Assembly (NCBI RefSeq): GCF_004331685.1
Contig: NZ_SJSM01000004.1
Span: forward strand, 186,001-250,000
Direction of reading: 5' to 3'
Source: Pedobacter hiemivivus
GTDB lineage: Bacteria > Bacteroidota > Bacteroidia > Sphingobacteriales > Sphingobacteriaceae
DNA length: 64,000 nucleotides
Notes under the pieces: model-generated
Database searches by the model: none
What the model saw: the letters and a program-made list of their open reading frames with translations, nothing else
What the model was told of the DNA's origin: nothing
Shown here: one piece after another, positions 53,777-63,663 of the stretch
Position numbering within the stretch: the first letter of the stretch is position 1
How the letters are laid out: every line of letters starts with the position of its first letter
Position numbers and translations under genes: made by a program

Positions 53777-55807
53777 TTAAACAAATAATCCAACAAACAA
53801 ATCAATTAACTTGATGCCAATAAATGGCACAATAACACCTCCTAATCCGTATATAAACAGATTTCTACGCAACAGTGCAGTAGCTCCTATAGGCTTATAA
53901 GCCACACCTTTTAAGGCCAGAGGAATCAAGAAGGGAATAATGATGGCATTAAAAATTACGGCCGATAGAATCGCACTTTCCGGAGTATGCAAGCCCATGA
54001 TATTCAAATGTTCCAAAGCAGGAATAGATGCGATAAACAAGGCTGGCACAATGGCAAAATACTTGGCCACATCATTGGCAATAGAAAAGGTTGTTAATGT
54101 ACCACGAGTGATCAGCAGCTGTTTACCTATTTCAATAATCTCAATCAGCTTTGTCGGATCATTATCCAAATCCACCATGTTACCAGCTTCTTTAGCTGCT
54201 TGCGTTCCACTATTCATCGCTACACCAACATCAGCTTGCGCCAAAGCAGGAGCATCATTGGTACCATCACCCATCATCGCTACCAGCTTACCTAAAGCTT
54301 GCTCTTCTTTGATGTAGTTCATTTTATCTTCAGGCTTAGCCTCTGCAATAAAATCATCAACACCAGCTTTTTCGGCAATAAACTTAGCAGTAAGCGGATT
54401 GTCACCAGTTACCATCACTGTTTTTACACCCATTTTACGCAAGCGTTCAAAACGCTCGCTAATGCCTGGTTTAATAATATCCTGTAATTCAATTACCCCC
54501 AATGCTTTTTCATTTTCGGCAACGACCAATGGCGTTCCGCCATTACTAGCTATGGCTTTTACCTGATCCTCAATGTCTATAGGGAAAGGATTACCTGCCG
54601 TCAGAACGATGTTTCTAATCGAATCAAAAGCCCCCTTCCTAATCCGTTTACCATCTGGCGTATCGATACCACTTGATCTGGTTTCGGCTGTAAACTTGAT
54701 GAACTTAGCGCCCTCAGGTGCTGTAGTCAAAACATGGGTGTCTTGAACCCCTGCAAGTTCTACAATAGACTTCCCTTCGGGGGTCTCATCTGCCAAAGAA
54801 CTCAATACACAGGCATCCATAAAGTTTTTAATCATCACGCCTGCTGTAGGATAAAAATTGGTTGCCTTACGGTTACCAATAGTGATGGTACCTGTTTTAT
54901 CTAACAGCAGCACATCAATATCACCAGCCGTTTCTACTGCTTTACCGGATTTAGTGATCACATTGGCACGCAATGCTCTGTCCATTCCAGCGATACCAAT
55001 GGCAGAAAGTAAACCACCAATGGTGGTAGGGATTAAACATACAAACAGGGAAATTAATGCTGCAATTGTAATAGGTGTATTCGCATAATCCGCAAAAGGC
55101 TTTAAGGTTACACATACAATGATAAACACGAGTGTAAAACTGGCCAACAAGATCGTTAATGCAATCTCGTTAGGTGTTTTCTGACGAGATGCCCCTTCTA
55201 CCAGTGCAATCATTTTATCCAAGAAGCTCTCGCCGGGCTGTGTGTTCACCTGTACTTTAATCTCATCGGATAACACTTTAGTACCACCGGTTACAGATGA
55301 TTTGTCACCTCCAGATTCGCGGATCACAGGAGCGGATTCACCGGTAATGGCCGACTCATCAATGGTAGCGATACCTTCAATAATCTCACCATCGGTGGGT
55401 ATGGTATCGCCTGCTACACATATAAATACATCACCTTTTTTAAGCAGATTAGAAGAGCGAATTTCAGTTTTACCATCGGCCAAGAGCACTTTTGCGGGAG
55501 TTTCTTCTCTTGTTTTCCTCAAACTATCGGCTTGTGCTTTACCTCGCGCTTCGGCAATCGCCTCCGCAAAGTTGGCAAAAAGAACAGTAAGCAATAAGAT
55601 CAGGAAGATCAGGAAGTTGTATAAAGGCGAACCTTGATCAGTATGCGTAAGCGAGTAAATCGTAACATAAGCCATCACAAGCGTACCGATCTCGACGGTA
55701 AACATCACCGGGTTGCGAACCATAACCCGTGGATCTAGCTTGATAAAGGATTGTTTCAATGCAGTTTGCACTAAAGCAGGTTCAAATAATTTATTAGAAG
55801 TTTTCAT
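53777..55807 (-). CDS. kdpB: Potassium-transporting ATPase ATP-binding subunit
   Basis: 676 aa P-type ATPase. [13 protein letters not shown] actuator loop, phosphorylated Asp in [35 protein letters not shown] and [21 protein letters not shown]. Pumps K+ inward together with KdpA. It lies 11 bp from kdpA and 14 bp from kdpC. Confidence 0.98.
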   Translation of the reverse strand: MKTSNKLFEPALVQTALKQSFIKLDPRVMVRNPVMFTVEIGTLVMAYVTIYSLTHTDQGSPLYNFLIFLILLLTVLFANFAEAIAEARGKAQADSLRKTREETPAKVLLADGKTEIRSSNLLKKGDVFICVAGDTIPTDGEIIEGIATIDESAITGESAPVIRESGGDKSSVTGGTKVLSDEIKVQVNTQPGESFLDKMIALVEGASRQKTPNEIALTILLASFTLVFIIVCVTLKPFADYANTPITIAALISLFVCLIPTTIGGLLSAIGIAGMDRALRANVITKSGKAVETAGDIDVLLLDKTGTITIGNRKATNFYPTAGVMIKNFMDACVLSSLADETPEGKSIVELAGVQDTHVLTTAPEGAKFIKFTAETRSSGIDTPDGKRIRKGAFDSIRNIVLTAGNPFPIDIEDQVKAIASNGGTPLVVAENEKALGVIELQDIIKPGISERFERLRKMGVKTVMVTGDNPLTAKFIAEKAGVDDFIAEAKPEDKMNYIKEEQALGKLVAMMGDGTNDAPALAQADVGVAMNSGTQAAKEAGNMVDLDNDPTKLIEIIEIGKQLLITRGTLTTFSIANDVAKYFAIVPALFIASIPALEHLNIMGLHTPESAILSAVIFNAIIIPFLIPLALKGVAYKPIGATALLRRNLFIYGLGGVIVPFIGIKLIDLFVGLFV

Positions 55808-55818
55808 TTGAATATTTT

Positions 55819-57537
55819 CTATTTAAGCATCGTAAAGTATTCTGCCAATGGACCTAAAGCCAGCGCAGGGAAATAAGAAAGAGCATTGAGCACCACAATA
55901 ACTGCAAAGGTCATTAAGCTGAAAGTCAGTGTATCTGTTTTTAATGTACCAGCAGATTCAGGAATGTGTTTTTTAGCACCTAGCAAGCCTGCAATGGCTA
56001 TAGGGCCTATAATAGGTAAGAAACGACCTAGCATCAATACAAATCCAGTAGCTACATTCCAGAACACATTATTATCGCCCAAACCTTCAAATCCTGACCC
56101 ATTATTGGCATTAGATGAAGTCATTTCGTACAACATTTCTGAGAAACCATGAAAGCCCGGATTATTTAACCAATTTTTAGGTTGTACGGCCCAGGCTGCC
56201 TCACCATAATTGGTAAATACATAACTCGCAATTGCTGTACCTGCAAGAATTAAGAAAGGACTCAACAATGTAACCAAGGCAGCTATTTTAATCTCCCTGG
56301 CTTCTACTTTATGGCCCAAAAACTCGGGTGTTCGGCCAACCATTAATCCGGAAATAAATACGGCTATAATCAGATAGATGAAATAATTGAGGATACCTAC
56401 CCCACAACCACCATAAAAGGAGTTGATCATCATACCCAACAATTGCCAAACACCAGTAAGTGGCATGGTACTGTCGTGCATACTGTTTACCGAACCTGTA
56501 GAAATAATCGTTGTTACGGTACTCCAATATGCGGATAAGGCCGGACCGAAACGAACCTCTTTACCCTCCATAGCCCCTGTAGTCTGCGAAATACCCATTT
56601 TTGCAATGGCCGGACTCCCGCCAAGCTCCGAGCTAAGCGTAGGAATGAGCAAGAGTAGCATCCCAATAGTCATTACGCCAAATATCATCCAAGCTAGTTT
56701 TTTGCGTCTGATGAAATAACCAAAAGCAATAACCATGGCAATCGGAATAACTACCTGAGCAAACAACTCAACTACAGCAGTAAGATAACTCGGATTTTCT
56801 AACGGATGTGCTGAGTTTACACCAAACCATCCACCACCATTTGTACCCAGATGTTTGATGGCAATAAATCCAGCTGCCGGACCGCGAGATACATTTACGG
56901 TATCACCCTGTACTGATATAAATTGATCTTTACCTTCATAACTGGTCGGTGTACCATTGAAAGCTAAAACTAAAGCGACAACTAATGATAAAGGCAATAA
57001 CAAACGAGTGATCGATTTTACAAAGAAATCCCAGAAGTTACCCAGCTTAGCTGATGTTTTATCTCTAAAAGCCTTAAATAAAACCACTGCAGCAGCAATA
57101 CCAGTCGCACAACTTACAAACTGTAAGAACATCAATACAAAATGCTGAGTTAAATAACTCACGCCACTTTCTCCAGAATAATGCTGCAGATTACAGTTTA
57201 CCACAAAACTGATTACCGTGTTAAAGGACAAATCTGGCGACATACCCGGATTTCCATCAGGGTTTAGCGGCAGTTTATCTTGATATAGCAGCACAAAAAA
57301 TCCGTATACCAACCAAACCAGGTTAATCGTTAGCAACGCTTTTAAATGTTGCTTCCAATTCATTTCTTCTTTGGGATTAATACCGGATAATTTAAATATG
57401 CCGTTTTCAATAGGTTTTAGAAAGTCTGTCCAGACCTTCTCTCCGGCAAAAACCTTTGCAAGGTATTTGCCCAGCGGAATGGCTATAGCCAGCGTAAGCA
57501 GGTAGGTAGCGATAATTCCAAGTAATTCAGTGTTCAT
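55819..57537 (-). CDS. kdpA: Potassium-transporting ATPase K+-channel subunit
   Basis: 572 aa with about ten helices. The four selectivity-filter repeats are visible, for example [35 protein letters not shown] and [13 protein letters not shown]. Binds and conducts K+ in the KdpFABC complex. It lies 9 bp after kdpF. Confidence 0.98.
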   Translation of the reverse strand: MNTELLGIIATYLLTLAIAIPLGKYLAKVFAGEKVWTDFLKPIENGIFKLSGINPKEEMNWKQHLKALLTINLVWLVYGFFVLLYQDKLPLNPDGNPGMSPDLSFNTVISFVVNCNLQHYSGESGVSYLTQHFVLMFLQFVSCATGIAAAVVLFKAFRDKTSAKLGNFWDFFVKSITRLLLPLSLVVALVLAFNGTPTSYEGKDQFISVQGDTVNVSRGPAAGFIAIKHLGTNGGGWFGVNSAHPLENPSYLTAVVELFAQVVIPIAMVIAFGYFIRRKKLAWMIFGVMTIGMLLLLIPTLSSELGGSPAIAKMGISQTTGAMEGKEVRFGPALSAYWSTVTTIISTGSVNSMHDSTMPLTGVWQLLGMMINSFYGGCGVGILNYFIYLIIAVFISGLMVGRTPEFLGHKVEAREIKIAALVTLLSPFLILAGTAIASYVFTNYGEAAWAVQPKNWLNNPGFHGFSEMLYEMTSSNANNGSGFEGLGDNNVFWNVATGFVLMLGRFLPIIGPIAIAGLLGAKKHIPESAGTLKTDTLTFSLMTFAVIVVLNALSYFPALALGPLAEYFTMLK

Positions 57538-57546
57538 AGCTATTAA

Positions 57547-57624
57547 TTAAAATTTTTCGGGTTTAATGAGCACGTAAATCATATAGATGAATACGGCTAA
57601 TGCGATAATGAATAATGCGATCAT
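57547..57624 (-). CDS. kdpF: KdpF membrane peptide
   Basis: 25 aa, ATG at 57622-57624: MIALFIIALAVFIYMI then YVLIKPEKF. A single helix ending in the typical KPEKF. Stabilises KdpFABC. It lies 9 bp before kdpA and 6 bp after another small peptide gene. Confidence 0.93.
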   Translation of the reverse strand: MIALFIIALAVFIYMIYVLIKPEKF

Positions 57625-57630
57625 AATTTT

Positions 57631-57714
57631 TTAGATTTTCTCGAACCAGTCGATTGATTTGTAAAACACCCAGCAGAGTAGCAGCAGGGCAAGAAGCAAA
57701 AGGATTGTTAACAT
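57631..57714 (-). CDS. 27-aa membrane peptide preceding kdpF
   Basis: ATG at 57712-57714, stop at 57631-57633, 6 bp before kdpF. Peptide MLTILLLLALLLLCWVF then YKSIDWFEKI: one helix followed by an amphipathic YKSIDWFEK end. It is the first ORF of the kdp transcript. I recall similar peptides near kdpF in Bacteroidota but know no function. Confidence 0.75.
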   Translation of the reverse strand: MLTILLLLALLLLCWVFYKSIDWFEKI

Positions 57715-57835
57715 AATTGTGTTGTTTTTGATGAGCAATAGCCAATTGGCATACCACAATCAGGAAAAATGAGTCAAACCACTGATTATCAACAAACAAC
57801 AATATTAAACAAGAATAAGTTTTAGAGTACCAAAT

Positions 57836-57866
57836 AAAAAACCCTTCCAAAATGGAAGGGTTTTTT
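57836..57866. terminator. Bidirectional terminator-like hairpin in front of the kdp operon
   Basis: 14-bp stem AAAAAACCCTTCCA (57836-57849) with its complement (57853-57866), 3-nt loop, T-tract on both strands. It separates the kdp operon (minus) from the lipoprotein gene at 57959 (plus). On the minus strand it would lie in a kdp leader or end antisense transcripts. Confidence 0.75.
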
Positions 57867-57958
57867 ACCGTTTTGATAAGGTAGATTTTTTTGAACTTTA
57901 TTAGATTTATGTTAATTTCCGCATTAATTAACAATCTGTTAAGCGTAAAACAATAACT

Positions 57959-58447
57959 ATGAAATACTTTATTTTGCTCGCCCTAGGCACTTTCTTGCTA
58001 ACCAGTTGCAGTAAACAAGCTGCTCCACCCATGAAACAAGAATCAAAAATCACCGTAAAAAAGAACGACACAGCTTGGGAAAGTGAGGGCGTTTATGCCA
58101 GCTATAATGTGGATGACGATCTTGTTCATGTCATGTCAGGAAAAGACAATGAGTCTTTTACAATCTCATTTAAAAAAGGTAGCATTCCCGTTAATGGAAT
58201 AATGAAAGATTTTTCGTCGGGTGTTACTATTGCACCTTACAAAGCCAGTGCCGTTATTTCAGATAGCTATATGCTTGATACAACTAAAGCGAATCAACTT
58301 AAAATACTCATCATTGACAATCCTGAGAAACGCGTAGCGGGGGATTTTACCTTGTATCTTAAAAGAAACAAACAAAATTCCTCCCAAGAAATTAATGTTT
58401 TCAAGGGACGCTTTGATGTTCGGTATGAGCCATTCTCTTTAAAATAA
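57959..58447 (+). CDS. Small lipoprotein, beta-rich, unknown function
   Basis: 162-aa lipoprotein (LLTSCSKQAAPP, Cys17). The mature part is a beta-sandwich-like domain (ITVKKNDTAWESEGVYASYN, ESFTISFKKGSIPVNG, FTLYLKRNKQ). It resembles DUF6252-type lipoproteins; no enzyme motif. It ends at a good terminator (58520-58558). Confidence 0.7.
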   Translation: MKYFILLALGTFLLTSCSKQAAPPMKQESKITVKKNDTAWESEGVYASYNVDDDLVHVMSGKDNESFTISFKKGSIPVNGIMKDFSSGVTIAPYKASAVISDSYMLDTTKANQLKILIIDNPEKRVAGDFTLYLKRNKQNSSQEINVFKGRFDVRYEPFSLK

Positions 58448-58519
58448 TCTTATATCTGCTCCTTCTTCATCAAATCTTCATCTTAAATGACTTATATTTG
58501 TGGTGAGAGCGTTAATTGG

Positions 58520-58558
58520 CAGCCTGTACTATTAGTTTAGTACGGGCTGTTTTTTTTT
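58520..58558 (+). terminator. Rho-independent terminator of the 57959 gene
   Basis: 11-bp stem (58520-58530 with 58539-58549, one G-U pair), 8-nt loop, nine T residues after. Confidence 0.85.
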
Positions 58559-58577
58559 AGGCATTTTTTTTAAAAGA

Positions 58578-58656
58578 AAAATTACCTTCTCTGAGGCGGC
58601 CTCAGGCGCTGTTGCCCTTCAGCAACAGATGCCAGACGCAGAAGAGAATGGTTATT
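58578..58656 (+). repeat. Dispersed repeat family B, copy 3
   Basis: About 79 bp like 43592-43677 in the same orientation. It contains CTGTTGC/GCAACAG and CTGAG/CTCAG hairpins inside TTCTCT/AGAGAA ends, so the RNA could fold as a branched structure. It lies between a terminator and the 3' end of the sigma-54 regulator gene. Confidence 0.7.
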
Positions 58657-58663
58657 TTTCCTG

Positions 58664-59989
58664 TTATTTTTCAATTTTTCTATACAAGGTCGTCAAGCCA
58701 ATCCCCAGCAAACGAGCCGTTTCAGTTTTATTACCCCCAGTATACTTGAGTATCTTATCGATGTGCTGCTTCTCTACATTTTCCAATTTCATCATATCCC
58801 CTTCAGTAGCCAATTCCGTTGCATGAAATTCATACGGCAGCAAATTTGCACTAAGTAAAGAACCATCGGCCAAAATCACCACCCGTTCCATTACGTTTTT
58901 CAACTCTCTGATGTTACCTTTCCAGGAATGCTTTAACAGTAATTCCTCAAACTCTTCATCCATCGTAAAGGCGGGCTTATTCACTTTATTAGCAAACTCC
59001 TTTAAATAATGTTTAGCTAGTAATAGTATATCAGATTTACGTTGTGATAAAGGTGGCAATTCAATAGAAAATACGGAAAGGCGATAAAACAAATCTAATC
59101 TGAATCTACCTGCCTCAGCCTCCTCTTTTAACCCCCTATTCGTAGCTGCTATAATCCGTACATTGACTTTGCTGGTCTGCGTATCTCCGACCTTAATAAA
59201 AGTCTGGTTTTCGAGAACCCGCAGTAATTTAGCTTGTAAATCCAGATTCATCTCTCCTATTTCGTCCAGAAAGATCGTTCCTTCATTGGCTTCTTCAAGT
59301 AATCCTTTTTTGTCCTTAATGGCACCCGTAAAAGCGCCAGCCTTATGGCCAAACAATTCACTTTCTAATAACTCATGATTAAAGCCACTACAGTTTACGG
59401 CTACGAAAGGCTTCAGTTTACGCAAACTTTCGTAATGTATGGCCTGGGCAAAGACTTCCTTCCCCGTTCCAGTTTCTCCCAGTAAAAGCACCGTCGTATC
59501 TGTTGAGGCTACTTTTTGAGCAAGATTTATTGCCTCTTGTATCGCTTTGGATTGTCCTAATATGCCACTAAAGCTGTACTTCTTAACCACTTTGGTCTCC
59601 AATTCGCTTACTCTATATTGAAGCTTTGCTTTATCAAGTGCCTTATAAACTAGTGGAATGATCTTATCATTATCGTCACCTTTGGTGATGTAATCAAAAG
59701 CCCCATTGCGCATAGCCATTACCCCATCAGCAATGGTACCAAAAGCAGTGAGGTTAATCACCTCAGCATAAGGCCTGATTTTCTTGATTTCTTTAACCAG
59801 CTCCACACCATTAATATCAGGAAGTTTTACATCACTAATCACCACATAAACCTCATTATTGGCCAGTATCTTTAGTCCTTCTTTCCCCGTGCCAGCTTGA
59901 AAAACCTTAAAGCCTTCCAGTTCTATAATGCGCGCCAGAAGGCTGCAAATCTTTTTCTCGTCATCTATAATTAGAACCGTGTACTGCAT
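58664..59989 (-). CDS. Sigma-54-dependent response regulator (NtrC family)
   Basis: 441 aa. Receiver domain with D53 (VVISDVKLPD); AAA+ domain with GETGTGKEVFA (Walker A), GAFTGA sigma-54 contact loop, and GTIFLDEIGEM (Walker B); C-terminal Fis-type HTH (NKTETARLLGIGLTTLYRKIEK). Start ATG 59987-59989 begins directly with the receiver strand MQYTVLIIDDE. It lies near the kdp operon and may be the partner of the kinase at 48875; no confident -24/-12 site was found upstream of kdp. Confidence 0.94.
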   Translation of the reverse strand: MQYTVLIIDDEKKICSLLARIIELEGFKVFQAGTGKEGLKILANNEVYVVISDVKLPDINGVELVKEIKKIRPYAEVINLTAFGTIADGVMAMRNGAFDYITKGDDNDKIIPLVYKALDKAKLQYRVSELETKVVKKYSFSGILGQSKAIQEAINLAQKVASTDTTVLLLGETGTGKEVFAQAIHYESLRKLKPFVAVNCSGFNHELLESELFGHKAGAFTGAIKDKKGLLEEANEGTIFLDEIGEMNLDLQAKLLRVLENQTFIKVGDTQTSKVNVRIIAATNRGLKEEAEAGRFRLDLFYRLSVFSIELPPLSQRKSDILLLAKHYLKEFANKVNKPAFTMDEEFEELLLKHSWKGNIRELKNVMERVVILADGSLLSANLLPYEFHATELATEGDMMKLENVEKQHIDKILKYTGGNKTETARLLGIGLTTLYRKIEK

Positions 59990-60009
59990 AGCTGATAATT
60001 TCAACAATA

Positions 60010-60936
60010 TTAGTAATTATTCGAGACAAAGCAGTCCTTGTAAACGCCATCATCAGTTAATGGCAATTTAAAAGCCTCCTCTCTAACTGTGAATTTACAC
60101 CAGGTATGGTTTTTAATTACATTTAAAATTTCCTTTGCAGTATAGCTATGGTCGTAACTAATCTCCACCGTAAAATTATACAGTCCACCACTAACCTTCA
60201 TCTTTACCGGGCTAGGAAGGTTCCCTTCTATCGGGAAAACGTACTCATTAAACCACTTAATATCTGTTAACGCAGTACATAGTGCATTTGTTCCCATAGC
60301 ATCAGGCACCAAACTATGCCTTGGATAGGCTACGCAGTCCAATACCATGATCAATTCCTCTGTAGCTCTTTTCTCTGCAGCTAGTTCCGCTTTTTCCTTT
60401 TGAGGATCAAAAAGCATGGCTGTACACAAGCAGTTGCATCGTTTCTTGTTTTCAAGGATGTTATAATTTACACAGCTCTTGCAACCCTCCCAGAAACTAT
60501 TGTCCTGCGTGATTTCAGCGAAGCTGACAGGCTCAAATCCCAATCTACTGTTTAGCTTCATAATGGCTGCCCCCGATGTGATACTGAAAACTTTAGCCTC
60601 CGGATACATCCTACGCGATATCCGGAATACCCTTTCCTTAATGGCTTTTGCAACACCTGCATTACGGAACTTTGGTGCAACGATCAATCCCGAATTGGAC
60701 ACATAAGCACCCCCTTCCCAAACTTCAAAATAAGAAAAACCAACCCATTCACCTATCCCAGTAACTGCAATTACAGCTTTCCCTTCCCGCATTTTAGTGA
60801 CGAGCGATTCCGGGCTACGCTTTGATATACCCGAGCCGCGCGCTATGGCCGACTCCTCTGTCTCTTTCGCTATCTCGGCAGCATACCTCGCATCATTTAA
60901 AGTAGCAACACGTACAAAAATCATTTGATTTTCCAT
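60010..60936 (-). CDS. GNAT acetyltransferase with Cys-rich insert and extra C-terminal domain
   Basis: 308 aa. GNAT domain residues 5-145 with NSGLIVAPKFRNAGVAKAIK (CoA-binding loop) and SGAAIMKLNSRLGFEP. A cysteine cluster follows (C152, C155, C167, C169, C171), then about 130 residues of unknown fold. Substrate is not clear. It lies 20 bp upstream of the sigma-54 regulator gene, same strand. The ATG at 60936 was chosen because the GNAT fold begins there. Confidence 0.78.
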   Translation of the reverse strand: MENQMIFVRVATLNDARYAAEIAKETEESAIARGSGISKRSPESLVTKMREGKAVIAVTGIGEWVGFSYFEVWEGGAYVSNSGLIVAPKFRNAGVAKAIKERVFRISRRMYPEAKVFSITSGAAIMKLNSRLGFEPVSFAEITQDNSFWEGCKSCVNYNILENKKRCNCLCTAMLFDPQKEKAELAAEKRATEELIMVLDCVAYPRHSLVPDAMGTNALCTALTDIKWFNEYVFPIEGNLPSPVKMKVSGGLYNFTVEISYDHSYTAKEILNVIKNHTWCKFTVREEAFKLPLTDDGVYKDCFVSNNY

Positions 60937-61132
60937 GATAAGTTCATTTTTATCAGGAGCCTGTTCAAAGTAGATGCCCAATCGTGCCACAATTGCAAAA
61001 CAAGCCTCAGTACTACTAAAAAGGTCCATAATTTATTTCATGACGCTTTTATGGCAATAGTATACCTTATCAAAACGGTAGGGTTAATTTCATTTTAATT
61101 ACATTTGCCCTTCTTCAATTATCATTATTCTT

Positions 61133-61783
61133 ATGAAGCTACAATTTTCTATCCCGCTATCTTTATTCGCCGCCATTGTATTATTCAGCTCTTGTCAGGG
61201 CGAGAAAAAGTTACCCATATTAGGCCCGAGATCAGTAGAAACAGTTACAAAACCTGATGGCTCTACTGGTACAGATACGGTGTATAAAACGATACCTGCA
61301 TTTAGCTTTTTAAATCAGGATTCAGTAGCCATTACGAACGATAAGTTTAAAGATAAGATTTACATTGCCGACTTCTTTTTCACTTCATGCAGCACCATAT
61401 GCCCTACTATGCATAGAAACATGAAGGAAATATTTGAGAAATACAAAGACAATCCAGAAGTAATGTACCTTTCGCATACCATCGACTTTAAATATGACAC
61501 TCCCTCTGTACTGAAAAAATATGCGCAGAAACTAGGCGTAGATGATGGCAGATGGCAATTTGTGCATGGTAGCAAAGACAGCGTTTATAAAATTGCTGAA
61601 AAAGATTACCTGGTAGCCGTTATTGAAGATAGCACAGCAAAAGAGGGTTATATACACCAAGGTTGGTTGGTATTGATCGATAAGCAAAAACGCATCCGCG
61701 GTGCTTACGATGGTACAGATGCTAAACAAGTTGCTCAATTGATGAAAGACATCCCAGTTTTATTGTCAGAAGATAAAAAATAA
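61133..61783 (+). CDS. SCO1/SenC family protein (2)
   Basis: 216-aa lipoprotein (lipobox FSSCQGEK, Cys21). C86/C90 in TSCSTICPTMHR, DFKYDTP and GYIHQGWL are the metal/thiol ligands. It is closely similar to the protein at 38712, so they are paralogues. It is followed 3 bp later by a cytochrome c gene, suggesting a role in respiratory copper or haem protein assembly. Confidence 0.93.
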   Translation: MKLQFSIPLSLFAAIVLFSSCQGEKKLPILGPRSVETVTKPDGSTGTDTVYKTIPAFSFLNQDSVAITNDKFKDKIYIADFFFTSCSTICPTMHRNMKEIFEKYKDNPEVMYLSHTIDFKYDTPSVLKKYAQKLGVDDGRWQFVHGSKDSVYKIAEKDYLVAVIEDSTAKEGYIHQGWLVLIDKQKRIRGAYDGTDAKQVAQLMKDIPVLLSEDKK

Positions 61784-61786
61784 GCT

Positions 61787-62209
61787 ATGCGCAGGTTCCT
61801 GATTGGTACGTTGTTTCTATTTATGTTAGCTACCATCATCTATTCTTGTCAGGATGCCGGACAGATTAAACAAGATGTTTACTATGTGAATGGCAGAGAC
61901 CTTTACATTAAGCATTGTCAAAATTGCCACGGTGCCAAAGGCGAAGGTCTTGGTGCCTTAACCCCTCCGCTTACAGACACCATTTTCTTAAAAGAAAACA
62001 AGCAAAACTTAGCCTGCTTTATTAAAAATGGTATAAAAGACACCATCACTGTGAGCGGACAAAAATATGAAGGCTCCATGCCCGCCTTTCCAGAGTTGTA
62101 TGATATAGATATCGCCCAGGTAATGGTTTACATCACTAATTCATTTGGTAATAAGCAGGGTATGTATACAGCTGAAGAGGTATCCACAGTGCTTAAAAAC
62201 TGCAAATAA
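61787..62209 (+). CDS. Small lipoprotein cytochrome c
   Basis: 140 aa, lipobox near Cys21 (IIYSCQDAG). One c-type haem with C44-x2-C47-H48 (HCQNCHGAKGEGLG) and a likely distal Met in YEGSMPAFPEL. Electron carrier in the periplasm, anchored to a membrane. In operon with the SCO gene. Confidence 0.92.
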   Translation: MRRFLIGTLFLFMLATIIYSCQDAGQIKQDVYYVNGRDLYIKHCQNCHGAKGEGLGALTPPLTDTIFLKENKQNLACFIKNGIKDTITVSGQKYEGSMPAFPELYDIDIAQVMVYITNSFGNKQGMYTAEEVSTVLKNCK

Positions 62210-62292
62210 AAAAGCTGTGTATGCTAATTATTACACAGTAAATCATTTTTTTTCTCTATCATTGGTTTACACACTAATGAAACATTTACATC

Positions 62293-62937
62293 ATGAAAAG
62301 ACTACTTCTATTAGCCATAGCTACGGCTTTTGGCACTTTGTGCTACGCGCAGAAACCTTACACTAACCCTAATTTCAAACAGCTGAGTAGTCAGCACAAA
62401 CTGATAGCAATTTTACCTGCTGATGTAAAAATTACCTACAAGGCCCAACCCAGATATTTTGACTATGAGGCTAACAGAGATAAAGAGAATGAATTGGCCT
62501 ACAAAGTACAATCCGCCCTCTATACCTTTTTGCTAGAGCGTGAAATGAAAAGCGCTATCGGTTTTCAAGACCTGGAGAAAACTAATTTGCTACTAAAAAG
62601 AGCTGGAATGATAGATAGTCTTAAAAGCTTCAGCAAAGATGAAATTGCAAAAGCGCTGGGCGTTGACGCTGTAGTTTCTGAAAATTACGAGCTGGAACAT
62701 TTTAATGCAAGGCCAGATCGCACAAACCCTGGTCCTACAGAAAGACCATCAGCTCTGGCAGCACCTGCAAACGTTACAGGTTCCGCGACTTTAACAGTGC
62801 TCTTAAATGACAGCACAACTGGAAATTTGCTGTGGAGATTTTACACAAATGACCGCGACTTCGATGTGTTTTCGACTATGGACACGATAGAACGCGTTGC
62901 TAAAAAGCCAGTCAAGAATTTCCCTTACGCTAAGTAA
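62293..62937 (+). CDS. Secreted protein of unknown function
   Basis: 214 aa with signal peptide (MKRLLLLAIATAFGTLCYAQ). The mature chain has HKLIAILPADVKITYK and later KDEIAKALGVDAVVSENYEL and GSATLTVLLNDSTTGNLLWRF, a pattern seen in TolB/CsgG-like periplasmic proteins that read as an alpha/beta fold. No catalytic residues. Its role is not known. Confidence 0.65.
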   Translation: MKRLLLLAIATAFGTLCYAQKPYTNPNFKQLSSQHKLIAILPADVKITYKAQPRYFDYEANRDKENELAYKVQSALYTFLLEREMKSAIGFQDLEKTNLLLKRAGMIDSLKSFSKDEIAKALGVDAVVSENYELEHFNARPDRTNPGPTERPSALAAPANVTGSATLTVLLNDSTTGNLLWRFYTNDRDFDVFSTMDTIERVAKKPVKNFPYAK

Positions 62938-62954
62938 AATATCTAAAAACTAGC

Positions 62955-63662
62955 CTACAAGTTTTTGTCGGCTATATAAGTTTGCAAAGAATTCCGATAG
63001 GCTTCCCCTATCGGAATTTCTATTCCCGCTACCACCAGCTGCAACTTTTGTACGGATTCTATCTTATCAAGTGCAATAATGTATGATTTATGCACACGCA
63101 TAAAACGTTCTGTTCCTAAGCGTTCCTCTATATTTCTCAGGCCCATCCTGGTAATTACAGGCTTACCTCCTTCAACATTTATGCGGACATAATCCTTCAT
63201 GCCCTCAATAAACATGATGTCCTGTATTCTGATCTTAACCAATGAGTAGTTGGCATTTACGAAAAAGTGATCATTTTCCTGAACAGATAATCTGCCTGTA
63301 GGTTGTCTCAGCTGAAATAAATCATGGGCTTTCTGTACAGCCTTTAAAAGTCTGGAAAAAGGAACAGGTTTTACCAGATAATCTACCACATCCAGGTTAA
63401 AACCATCCAGGGCATGTTCACCATAGGCAGTTACCAGTATAACCATCGGCGGATTACTTATAGAACGTAACAAATCCAGGCCATTTATACCAGGCATCTG
63501 TATATCTAAAAACATCAAATCAACTTTTTGTGTTTTTAATATCTCCAGCGCCGCCATAGGCTTACGACAAGAAGCAACAATATTCAAATAAGGAATTTGT
63601 TTAATGTTATCTTCCAACAAATCCAAGGCAGGACGCTCGTCATCTATCAATATACAATTCAT
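62955..63662 (-). CDS. LytTR-family response regulator
   Basis: 235 aa. Receiver domain with D53 (LMFLDIQMPG) and a conserved Lys in LVKPVPF; LytTR DNA-binding domain from about 130 with FFVNANYSLVKIRIQDIMFIEGMKDYVRI and MRVHKSYIIALDKIE. It overlaps operonically with the LytS-type kinase just upstream on the same strand. Confidence 0.95.
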   Translation of the reverse strand: MNCILIDDERPALDLLEDNIKQIPYLNIVASCRKPMAALEILKTQKVDLMFLDIQMPGINGLDLLRSISNPPMVILVTAYGEHALDGFNLDVVDYLVKPVPFSRLLKAVQKAHDLFQLRQPTGRLSVQENDHFFVNANYSLVKIRIQDIMFIEGMKDYVRINVEGGKPVITRMGLRNIEERLGTERFMRVHKSYIIALDKIESVQKLQLVVAGIEIPIGEAYRNSLQTYIADKNL

Positions 63663-63663
63663 G

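Noticed and set aside
57736..57762. Sigma-54 promoter before kdp
   Set aside because: A TGG-N10-GG arrangement is present but the -12 element is TTGG instead of TTGC, and no other match was found.
57563..57934. 123-aa minus-strand reading frame upstream of kdpA
   Set aside because: It runs across kdpF, the 27-aa peptide gene and the hairpin in another frame and has no protein-like features.
61101..61108. TACATTTG as promoter of the second SCO gene
   Set aside because: It matches TAnnTTTG but no -33 element or FNR-like box lies at the expected distance; such matches are frequent in AT-rich DNA.
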